NCBI RefSeq assembly: GCF_030936135.1
Contig: NC_082596.1
Location: 9,090,155 to 9,154,154 of the forward strand
Direction: 5' to 3'
Length of the DNA stretch: 64,000 nucleotides
Source: Gavia stellata
Lineage: Eukaryota > Chordata > Aves > Gaviiformes > Gaviidae
Positions 52,816-62,674 of this stretch are shown here, piece by piece. How positions within the stretch are numbered: position 1 is the first letter of the stretch; each line of letters starts with the position of its first letter. The notes below the pieces were generated by a model. That model saw nothing but the letters and a program-made list of their open reading frames with translations, was not told where the DNA came from and did no database searches. The translations under genes were made by a program, and so were the position numbers.

Positions 52816-52848
52816 TTCTGAAGAGCTTTGACGGAATTAGAGAGCGCA
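52816..52848 (+). other. SLA: SLA 5' UTR part of the first coding exon
   Basis: A plausible acceptor, CTCCTTTGATTTAG, ends at 52815. The 33 bases up to the ATG would be 5' UTR spliced to an upstream non-coding exon, as in the human gene. The acceptor is reasonable but unproven; an alternative is that transcription starts nearby. Confidence 0.5.
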
Positions 52849-52909
52849 ATGGGAAACACTGTGAAAACGTCGAGAGCCTCCGAAGAAACAAATGTGCCAA
52901 GCCAGACGG
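52849..52909 (+). CDS. SLA: Src-like adaptor (SLAP), first coding exon
   Basis: The exon encodes MGNTVKTSRASEETNVPSQT plus the first base of a glycine codon, then the donor GTAAGC. Human SLAP starts MGNSMKS, so Met-Gly-Asn, the lysine at position 6 and the hydroxyl residues at positions 4 and 7 are retained. Gly2 is the N-myristoylation site that places the adaptor on endosomal and plasma membranes. The ATG is chosen because it is the only start giving this motif and joining in frame to the SH3 exon. SLAP is a negative regulator of T- and B-cell receptor signalling that recruits CBL. The linker between the N-terminus and SH3 is poorly conserved, as expected. The 61-bp length and phase-1 exit fit the next exon. 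Confidence 0.93.
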
Positions 52910-53953
52910 GTAAGCACTCATTTAATTTCTTTCAAGAGAAAAAGATGTTCAAAATATATGGTACATTCATCCATGTGTCTTCCTTCATCCGCCTGATGTA
53001 GTAAAAGCAGGCAAGTGCATGACTGCTGTGGGAGAATGAGGGCATCCTCAAGACAGTGCTTATTTTTAGGTACGTTCCAGCTTGTTTTCCAAGAAGTACT
53101 TTAATTAAAAGACCCAAACGTTAATACTATTATTTGTTGGTGCCCCTTGAAAGACATTCCTTCCAATTCAGAAAGCACTGAAGCACTACTTCAGAAACCA
53201 GAAGTACTGTATTTTAACATACTTGCATATGTTGTTTTGTATTGTTCTTGAAATTTGTTCTTGAAATTTGGTTTTGCTTCATTTAAAGTTAAAAAACTTA
53301 ATGATGTTATGCTTGCACTGAACCTGAAGTCCACTGTTAGACTGTTGCATTAAAAGCAGCGTGCAGCCAACTTGTCACCAGGTTTATCAATAAAGGTCAC
53401 AGAGAAATACACATTTCACAGGCCAAGCTGCCAAAGGGGGATCTAACACATCTGCCCTATGCATCCACATGTGAAAAAATCAGGTTGCAAAGCCCTCCCC
53501 CGTGTAGGCTGGTAGAGGTCATGCATCTGAGGGGGAAAGCAAGAGGGATTCAGTGACCTGCTGCTCCCAAACTGCAGGTGAGTAGGTGGAGGATCAGTAC
53601 AGCCTCAGATCTCATGCCGCAATACAGCAGACAGCTGGTGCAAGAGCTGCAGTAAATCACTCCCCAAAGGTGAGAAAGAGAAAACAGTTTTGGTTTTTGT
53701 TTTTCATTTCTTGGAGGGGGAAGGCATTAATCAGAATTTTGGGGTTTTCCATGAAAGATGGTCCAGTTGTCCTGCTCATTATTATAAGGATAGGGAAACC
53801 AGCCTGGTTTCATTAGAGCTGGAAGAAAACCCAGCCCTAGTTTTAGCATGGCCAAGAACTAGCTGATACGGGCAGCCGTGTGGCCCTAGGTCCTAATAAA
53901 GCAGAGACCAAATACTGTTAATAGCTACTCAGAGGCCCATACCATGAACTGAA

Positions 53954-53972
53954 TTTTTTTTTTTTTTTTTTT
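53954..53972. repeat. Poly(T) tract, 19 bases
   Basis: Uninterrupted T19 in the SLA intron. Confidence 0.85.
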
Positions 53973-54496
53973 GTGAAGAAGAGTGCCTTATGTTGATATT
54001 CCCAACAAGTGCTGTCACAAATACCATAACTGTCAAAACAGAGACATGCACACACTCAGAGCAAGACCTCTCTGATGAGCAGGGGAGTGAGGGGTCACTG
54101 CCCTGGCTGTGACCAAGTCTGTATTGCTCCTTCACATGCTAAAAGACAGGATTTAGGAGGGCGAAAGCCAACTTCATCCCTTCCAGTGACGTAAATAGAA
54201 CATACCCCTAAAAGAGAACTCAACAAACATCGATAGCACAGCAATTGCAAGGGGAAATTACCCATTTAGGAATTCAGGTCTCGATCTGCTTGCACTCTCC
54301 TACATGTCTAGCACATCTATAAAGGTGCTTTCTTAGATCCTGCCTGACCTTCTACTGCCACTTGGGGAGGAACAAGTCTCCCATAGCTCCAGCGGCAGCT
54401 GCCAAGGCCGTAGGGATGTCTCAGACACTCACACAGCTGAAATTGCACTGGATACCTATGTTTAAGCACCCAAAGGCAGCTTTTTAGCCACAAAAA

Positions 54497-54933
54497 TGAT
54501 CAAAGCGATGGAACACCTCTCCTGTGAGAAAAGGCTGAGAGAGTTGGGGTTGTTCAGCCTGGAGAAGAGAAGGCTTCGGGAAGAACTTATTGCTGCCTTT
54601 CACTGCTTAAAGGGGGCTTACAAGAAAGATGGGGAGAGACTTTTTAGTGGGGCCTGCTGCGATAGGACAAGGGGTAATGGTTTTAAACTAAAAGAGGGTA
54701 GATTCAGACTAGATATAAGGAAGACATTTTTTTACGATGAGGGTGGTGAAACACAGGCACATGTCGCCCTGAGAGGTGGTAGATGCCCCATTCCTGGAAA
54801 CATTCAAGGTCAGGTTGGACGGGGCTCTGAGCAACCTGATCTAGTTGAAGAAGTCCCTGCTCATTGCAGGGGGGTAGGACTAGATGACCTTTAAAGGTCC
54901 CTTCCAACCCAAACTATTCTACGATTCTATGAT
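54497..54933 (+). mobile_element. CR1 LINE fragment: end of ORF2 reverse transcriptase frame plus 3' UTR
   Basis: The plus strand reads through the C-terminal end of CR1 ORF2. HLSCEKRLRELGLFSLEKRR, then GAYKKDGERLF, CDRTRGNGFKLKEGRFRLD and IRKTFF are characteristic words of that region. A run of seven T at 54727-54733 shifts the frame, so the protein ending is lost. The sequence then continues into the usual 3' segment with GACTAGATGACCTTTAAAGG and ACTATTCTACGATTCTATGA. The element is 5'-truncated, as is normal for CR1, and is inactive. It lies in sense with SLA and antisense to TG. Confidence 0.95.
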
Positions 54934-57900
54934 TTAATAGCTTGCATAGCTCTTTGGACCTAACTCTTAGTCTGGGTCAGATCAACATATTTCATAATGG
55001 CTTAGATGTTGCTAATTAAAGTTGGGAATACAAACATCAGTACTGTCATCCATATCCAATGAAAACAGACTTTTGAAAAGGAACTTGGTACTAAAAGCAT
55101 ATATTGGGGTTAACCCAGTCAGTTTGTATCTATTTGTCTTCCTGAGCAGATAAAACTCCAAATCACATCACCAAACATCCCCAGGCCAGGAACAGCCACC
55201 TTTGATTTAAGTGAGGTGAAGGATCCAATCCACAGACTTAAAACAGTCCAAATAGTTATTAGGAAAAGCATGTTTTACACTGGCTCATCTCAGTGAGACT
55301 GAATAAAATGAAGGACTGAAACAGACAAGAAAGAAAGAAAGGAAAGAATATCCAACAAGAAGGGGGAAGAAAACAGATAACTGGAGTCTGCAGATTTGAG
55401 CCGCAGTGTGAATGTGTTCATCAGACCCCTGTAAGACCCTTGTGCTGTCTGAGAGCTGCACTGAAAGCAAAATCTTGTGCTTTCCTCACCTCCAGTGCAT
55501 CAGTCTTGGTCCTGAGAAAGGGAGCAGTGCATAAGCTGCATTTCCCAAGGAGGCATTTGGACTCCAAATATGACTGCATTCCATCTGAAAGCACACTGTA
55601 CGGGCATCCCTGGCATAACCTAGGTACTGATAACAGAGTAGCTACAGCAGCAAGGGGTCATCAGGGGTTGTGAGCCCACCTCCTCCTCTTTCCTCCCTTG
55701 GGACCCTGAATCAAGGGTTAATCCTTACTGAGCTGCAGCTGCATAACTCTCAGTTCCCAAGCTGGCTGGTTTAGACCTAATTTGGGTACGCCAGTGTGAC
55801 TCTGCAGCCACACCTTACGGCTGCTGCACAGACAGCCTCCCAGACACACACCAGTGCCCTCCTTTCCCCTCTCTGGTATACACCATGCCATAAATCACAG
55901 TATTTCTGCTGGACAGTAAAGCTGGGATGATGCAGGGAGCTGAGCTCTGGGCAGCTCATTCCCACTCCAGGCAGGGACCACACTGGTGCACAGCCCAGCG
56001 TTTTCTGGGGGTGATGACCTGGATCTGGATGCTCTGCCTATGCTCCCCCTTCTCTCTAACAGTGCTTTGTAGTCCAGTCACAATGAATAATTTGAAGCAT
56101 GCAATATTCAGTCTCGCACTTTGCAAGACATCCAGGGATGCAGACATCTAAAACTATCATGTATTTCATATTCATTTCCTACTCCTAATAAAAAAACCCA
56201 GAATTAACACCTGATTCAGTGGAAATGACTGTGCTTCGATCTTTCCACTCTAACTTTTGAGTTGTTCCATTTCAGATGTAACCTATACTCGCACTGCAGA
56301 GGAGAGGTTGTGTTAGAAAAACTCAGGCCAATCTTCTCTTTCCTGTTAGAACTTGTAAGTGTGGGGAGTTCATCAGATCAAATCTATTAGATCACTGTGA
56401 AATTTAGATGTGGAGAAACAGCGTAATTTGTTTAGTCCCTGTTTTGAGGCTTTTGTGTGAAAGGAGCTAGTATGGGTTCTGTGAAATGTTGTAGAGTGCG
56501 GTATGGTATTTTACATGACCAAAAAACCCAGTGAGGTTTGATTTAAATACTAATTAAAATGAGGTCTTGTTTGTGGACTAGGAGGGTTGAAAGCTTTTGG
56601 GTAGTACAAAACCCCTTTACTTTCACTCTAATATAAGTACATGTAGCGTAAGAGGTAACGTTTGCATGGATGTGGCAGCCAACACTATGATTAATTCCTT
56701 CCTTTTCAGAGCTACAAATTAACATGTAAAATTGAAACAAAAATGAATATAAAGAAGAAAGTGTAAGCAAAGTAACACAGATCTTGCTAGAGCAGAGAAA
56801 AGTCACGTACCCCGCAGTGCGTAACAAAATGCAAACCACTGGTGCACAAGGAAGGAGAGCAGAAAAGCACTTGTTTTCCACCCTTTCAGCATGGAAACAA
56901 AACATTTATAAATAAACTGCATAAGTTTTAAAAAAAGCATTGCTAAAGGCATTGTCATTAAGCTAAAAAAAAATTACATTCCTTGTGGAATTGCTGCCTA
57001 ACAATCTGCAATGAGAAATTAGGCGATGGCACTTTATTTTCATTCTGCAGTTCTTACAACATACCTTCTGGCATATATTTCTTGTAGTCCTGGGTAAAGA
57101 TTTTGCTTTGTCGAAAAAGACTCAGCACCAATACTTAGGTCTTGTTAGCCTCAGGTACTAAGCAGTTTCATAGACAGAGAAGATGTCTCTTAATTTTTAG
57201 TGCAAAACAGGGAAGCAATCAAAGGCATGCTTAGCACAGAAATTTCTTCAGTATAGTTGAACTAATTGTATCATAAGTTACAGTAGACTAATCACGGCAG
57301 TTGGCTGATTAATACAAAGGTACTGGACTAGTCCTGTTTAATTCAGTGACACTAATCAACTAAGAAAACCATGGCAATACTAGTACTAAACACACTGCCA
57401 AACTCATTAATGTCTATTCCAGACTCTATTCATCTATGCATCCATAAGGATGGTCACTAACTGTATCATGGGGCCACGTCAATGGGCAAAGGCTAGCAAG
57501 ACTAAAAATGCTTACAGTCAGTTTGAAAATTAAGGTAAAATGACCCACTACTTTGCATAACACAAGTCCCTAAAACATAGCAACGAACAGATACTCAAAA
57601 ACAACTGAGAAAACACTGCTTTTTATCTCCTTTAAACCACAGGTGTGGAATATTTTCCTTAACACTTATATTCTCATTATCACTGCTGTAAGGATAACAA
57701 GTGTAAAATCTCTCCTCTTGAAAATATTTCTTTTCTGCAGACTTGCATGTTTGCTTCAGCCTTTCATCGTTATTACTGTGAGTTATTTGTAAGGCCCCGG
57801 GACACAGAGGCTGAAAACACAGAGCCAGTCTCAGCATTCATTCAGGATGCTGTTTCTAGGTTTTGCTAAAAAAAGTCTTCCTTAAACACAAGTTGACGAG

Positions 57901-58029
57901 GAATCTATATTAATTGAGAAAATCTAACAAGATACAGAAGTGCATCTATCTCTCTGGGTAATTTCTTTCTCTCCTCCCCTGAATTCCTTCCCGTTTTTGC
58001 ACATATTGAGCTGCACAGAGTGGGCAAGT

Positions 58030-58210
58030 GTGGAGATCAAACCACCTCCGCAAACGTACTGCTAGATGGCATTACTAAGAAACGGGGCTCCGATCCTGCT
58101 GGAGACAGAGGGAAAGCTTTGTCTCCCCGTGCGCCGGTGGAGGGTACTGCGACCTGCAGAGGGAAGGGACCCAATTCCAGGAGAAACACAGGCAGCGTAT
58201 TGCACAATCC
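58030..58210. promoter_or_regulatory. CpG-rich patch in the first SLA coding intron
   Basis: About nine CpG dinucleotides occur in roughly 180 bp, including CCCCGTGCGCCGG, in an otherwise CpG-poor intron. Overlapping open frames at 58020-58316 and 58066-58266 (plus) have no recognisable content. A regulatory role is inference only. Confidence 0.25.
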
Positions 58211-59157
58211 CTCTTGCCAGGACTTCTGCCAAAGAGCTCAGAACACCCAGAGTGACACATTTCTGAATCTCCCACCTGCCAGCATTTACTGGGCACCACA
58301 GATTCCTGCTGTATGAGGAGCTCTTGAACGTTTGATAGTCCCAGTCTTGTGCAAAGTGCCTCCTCCGTCCTTCAGAAACCCAGGAGACTCAGCACGTGTC
58401 CTACACAGTGCTGCAAGGTCCGGAGTCATCCCAACTGATGTAAAAGGTCTTCTTATCTCTTTACAGACCTCAGTTCTGCAAATTGCAGTTGTACAATGAT
58501 TCAATTATGAACACCCATGTTGCCTCTGTTCTTTAATTGAAGATATGGGCATTATGTGCTACCTCTAGTACAGTTTCCACACAAGGAGGGAGAACAAAGC
58601 GCTCTGGCTGTTCATCAAGCTAATTTTAAAAAGTGATGGGAAATGGGCAATAATGGCCACACTTGCATTGCCCTTGATCTAAACTAATTCCATACCTTTG
58701 AAAATTATCAGTGGTGTTAAATGATGGAACAATTCAACATGCATCTTCCTTTCCTTAAATGTAATGCATCAGCTTGGCTCAAAATTGTAGCTGGAGGCAT
58801 TTAGAGACAGTGGCATTAATCAAACTGGGTTACTTCCTAATACTATAAATACTTACTAATTTTGATAGTTTCAAACTGAATATGTCCTTTAAATATGGTA
58901 ATTACTAGAAAAAGTGGTCCAAATGTAGTTGCTTACAATTAACCTAATGACTTTCTTTCATTTCTAGTATCTTCACACTCTTCTTATAAAGGTACAGGCT
59001 CATCTTTAGCTCTTTGTATTTACCAAGTGACATTTCAGAGGGAGACTTTTTTCCCCTTTGACCTGCTATGTAAAATATAACACATACAATGAAAAACCCA
59101 TTGCTGCTTCAGAAATCTATCTTGGTTTTAGGTCACATTTTATTTCTTTTTTAACAG

Positions 59158-59257
59158 GTCAGGAGAGTGATTTCCTTGCTGTCCTCTATGACTATCCTTC
59201 AGCAGACATAAGCCAACCTATATTTCACGTAGGGGAAAAACTACGTGTCCTATCAGA
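59158..59257 (+). CDS. SLA: Src-like adaptor (SLAP), exon with first half of the SH3 domain
   Basis: This 100-bp exon lies between acceptor TTTTTTAACAG and donor GTAAGT. After completing a glycine codon it encodes QESDFLAVLYDYPSADISQP and then IFHVGEKLRVLS, ending with two bases of an aspartate codon. These match the start of the human SLAP SH3 domain, where I recall DFLAVLSDYPSPDISPPIF and GEKLRVIS. The AVLYDY segment is the ligand-binding ALYDY motif of Src-family SH3 domains. The bird has tyrosine where mammalian SLAP has Ser or Thr. The exon enters in phase 1 and leaves in phase 2, compatible with both neighbours. Confidence 0.97.
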
Positions 59258-62200
59258 GTAAGTTGATCCTTTTTTTTAATACTAGTTTTTGTTACAATTG
59301 ATGCAAAGCTCTGTTTTATGCACCTGGCCCAAACTGGATGCAGTTCAGCACAGTGAACTGAGTTCAGAATTTGCAAGGAAGGATGCTTAGCCATGGTGTA
59401 AATTTCCCTATAGTTTAAGGATTTGGGATTTCAGATTGTTCTTTGGTCCTTGGATTCCTTTGACATGGTTTCTGAAGCTGGATTCAGACTCTATTCTAAA
59501 ATAGGACTCAAAACCGAATTCTGCTTTGAAAAATTATTTTGAGAAAGTATCCCCACCATGTTAGTGGAAAACAGACTAAGAGCAAAAATAGTTTGAATCA
59601 CATAGAAAAGGAAAATTATTCTGAATGTCTCTGTATCAAGTGTGTATCTCATTTACTTTCTCATCCTTTTTGTCTAACAACTCCTTTATGATTAGGTCTT
59701 ACAATTTCACCCTAGATTTAAGGCAACTCTAACAAAAATAAAATAAAAAATAGCTGATTTTTTCTTCTTAAATTTTTTAATTGATCCTGCATTTTCTTAG
59801 TGGGGGAAAAAAAAGGTCAAAGATTTCCCAACCAGTTCCACTCAAAAATTTATGAGCCTCAGAAGGAAGTAAGCTTAAGAGCACTAGTTCAGACTGACCT
59901 TAAGCATAGTGCAACTATTGCCACACACAAGAGTGAGCACATTTCTTGAAAAACAGAAGCCAGCAGCCCTGATATTCTTTTATGCACAACTTGTAGCGGC
60001 ACACAGTGTTCTCCTAAGAGGTACTCAGCCCCACAGCCACTGTTTGCACTGCTTAAACAGAAATGAAAGATTTCATTTTTGCAGCTGGTGGAGCAGATGG
60101 ATTCAAGGGGAGACCAGACACATTCATAGCAGAGAAATCATCTGAAGATTTCTAAATTTATAAAAAAAAATAATTCTCTGAGGAAGTCAGAGCGTCAAAC
60201 GGTTGGAGGACAGAAGCATCACGGAAAGTTGGTGAATTCTGGGACTCTTCTCCAGGCCACAGTGACCTGCAGTGGCCGTTCTCAGAAACAAGATACAGGG
60301 CTAGGCAGACCTTTGGTCTGACCCAGAATGGCTGCAGTTATGTTGTACTGACAAAGTGTTTTCCCTTTCTCCCTGAAACCTAGAGGTCACAAGGCTCAGA
60401 CAATACCACTAGATGAATTTTCTGCTGCTGTAGAGCTTCCCTAAACCAGGGGAATTCTTCTCTGGTAACTTCTAGCTGTTTAAACCTTGCTGCAGTTTGC
60501 GTAACATGCACGACATGGTACAACAATTGCTTTAGCTTGGAAATTCCAGCTTAAAGCCTCACTCCCAGCTTTCATCAGTTACGAGCCCTCACAACACCAC
60601 ATAACTACATATGCCCATATCAATGGAAATTATATGTGTGGCATACCACATGCATACATGTGCTGCATAGTATGATCTACTGGATGAACAACTTCTAAAA
60701 GAACTAGGCTTCTGTAGCAGCACTTTTTATCACGTTTGTTGTGCAGTGATCAAGAGCTTCTCCTAATACTAAATAAGAGCCAAAGCAAGCCTTGATAGGA
60801 ACTCTTCTCCTCCTGTTTTGAATCAGCTTGTTCACAGAAGGCAAGACACTCCAATGCTCTACGCAAAGCATAGTGTCCTACCTGTTCTTCCCTACTGGGG
60901 TATGTGCTGATGTTGATAGGAACTGTTTGCCTGCAGACTCTTGCTGCGCATAAGCTGTAGGTATAATCTTTTTCTCAAGTCATTCAAAGAAGCAAAACAC
61001 AGTGGAAGAGAAGAGCAGCATGGCAGGCATGAGCAGAGCATGAGTGATGAGGAGCCGCCAGGGAGAAGCCAGCATGAGCATGCAGAACCTACTGCTTTTA
61101 TAACGGCAGCTTTTCAGCCTTCTACCAAAGCAATTACGTGTAGCGGCAATCAGCCCCACCAATCCTGCAGGAACATGATACATGGAACCCCCATAGAAAA
61201 TACAACTCCGCACAGATATTTGGGACTGCTCTGGGTTGGCAGGATTAGATAAGCACCACTGGCCCAGTTTCTCACTCTACACACTTGTCAGGCACCTTTC
61301 ATTACCACGTGAACAACTGCATTTAGCTGGCAGCAGTCAAACCAGATGTCCCCAGTGATCCCCCGAATATACATAATTTCTGTGGCTTCTGCCCCAGGAG
61401 AGACGTGCTGCTTTGGGACTTTTAACCATCATAGGGATTTTTCAGGGTTAGCAATATTACAGTTTGGAGCGAGGGAGATGCTGAGTCTCTCAGGTTTTTT
61501 GTTATTGCAATTCTTGGTTCTGTCTGGGAGAGTTGCGGGGGAAAAAACCAAAATAACCTAAACTTCATATAGATAATTTCATGTTAGGTAGAAACCCACA
61601 AACAAAACTTGTGGGGCCATGAAATTTCCAGCTCTGAGCAGCAGGCACTTCCCTTTTTCCCTCAGCATATACATTCTGGACCATGGTCCCAGTGGCAATA
61701 ACTCAGGAGGTTTAACCTAAGTGTTTTCAACTCAGCAGTTTTGACATACACTGAGAATCTGGTCTGCAATCCAGGCATTATTTGGGAGCATTTATACGAA
61801 CACCCACAAAACCATCATTCAAACACAAGATATACTATTATTTGTATTCAAACTCTTAAAAGGTGGAGAGACTGCATCAATCATCAGCATCCCTGCACTA
61901 ATCACTAAAGCTCCGCAGCACCCGGGTGAAAATTCTTGTTACCCTGCCCTTCCTAAGGGATTCAAAAGCCAGAGCCAGCATTCAGTATCACAGCAAGAAC
62001 CTAAGATACACCAGTGAAAAAACATATGTCTAGTCACCTAGTTTCAGCTATGAGGTCTTTTTTATTGGAGCCTGGTCAGCAACTCATAGAAGAAAAGGAA
62101 AAGAGCAAACCATGAACCAGGTTCTGTTAGACTGAAAACCTGTTCCCAGGCAGACACGGTCCATGTGCTGAGTATCTCTACCCTGATGTTACAGGAGTGA

Positions 62201-62587
62201 CCACAGGGCTGTCCAGACACAGCATACTCAGCCATAAGCTGAATATCTTGGATACCAGTACATGTCTAGCTGTGGGAAGGCAGAGCACAGCATGGTTTAA
62301 CCACTGAGTATTTACCCTTCTTCTTTTAACTACAGAAAAATATTTTATTACTTACGTAATTTAAATGGAACAAATGTAGCTTATTTCTGTGTCCAAATTT
62401 AATCCTGATGTAGGTTTAGAAATGGAACTACTCTAGATGAAACAAACTTGGGTCCCTTTCTGAATGCGTAGATTCAGGAACAGAGGCAGAAGGTTACAGG
62501 CTAATCTGTATGTCTTAACTAGTTTCTAAAATGAGGACAAGCTCTAAAAGTACATCTGAAACTATCCCTTCTCTTGCTTTCACACAG
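59258..62587 (+). other. SLA: SLA second coding intron (3.3 kb)
   Basis: This GTAAGT..CACAG intron is phase 2. It holds an old CR1-like fragment at 60270-60347 and otherwise no recognisable feature. Open frames at 60941-61252 and 61346-61561 lack identifiable domains. Confidence 0.8.
60270..60347 (+). mobile_element. Old CR1-like LINE 3' fragment
   Basis: The sequence contains GCAGTGGCCGTTCTCAGAAA, then ACAGGGCTAGGCAGACCTTT, then GGTCTGACCCAGAATGGC and TTATGTT. It is the best preserved of the three GGTCTGAC-type copies in the window. Family naming is from recall. Confidence 0.6.
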
Positions 62588-62674
62588 TGAAGGAGGCTGG
62601 TGGAGAGTCCATTCCCTTAAAACAGGTCGAGAAAACTACATTCCAGGAAAATATGTAGCAAAGGTTTACCATGG
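62588..62674 (+). CDS. SLA: Src-like adaptor (SLAP), exon with second half of the SH3 domain
   Basis: This 87-bp exon lies between acceptor GCTTTCACACAG and donor GTACGT. The first base completes an aspartate codon, followed by EGGWWRVHSLKTGRENYIPG and KYVAKVYHG, where the final glycine codon is split. EGGWW and NYIPGKYVAKV are the WW and 3-10 helix signatures of an SH3 domain and match human SLAP EGGWWKAISLSTGRESYIPG. The following exon should start the SH2 domain with Trp-Leu-Phe-Glu, but no such sequence was found up to 64000. The gene is therefore truncated by the window edge, not by mutation. With the two preceding exons it gives 248 coding bases in one frame. Confidence 0.97.

Larger units (their letters stand above)
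52910..59157 (+). other. SLA: SLA first coding intron (6.2 kb)
   Basis: This GTAAGC..ACAG intron is phase 1. It contains a T19 tract at 53954-53972, the CR1 fragment at 54497-54933 and a CpG-rich patch at 58030-58210. No additional exon is recognised. Confidence 0.8.

Noticed and set aside
54496..54894. 132-codon plus-strand open frame
   Set aside because: It is the decayed end of CR1 ORF2 continued out of frame, not a host gene.
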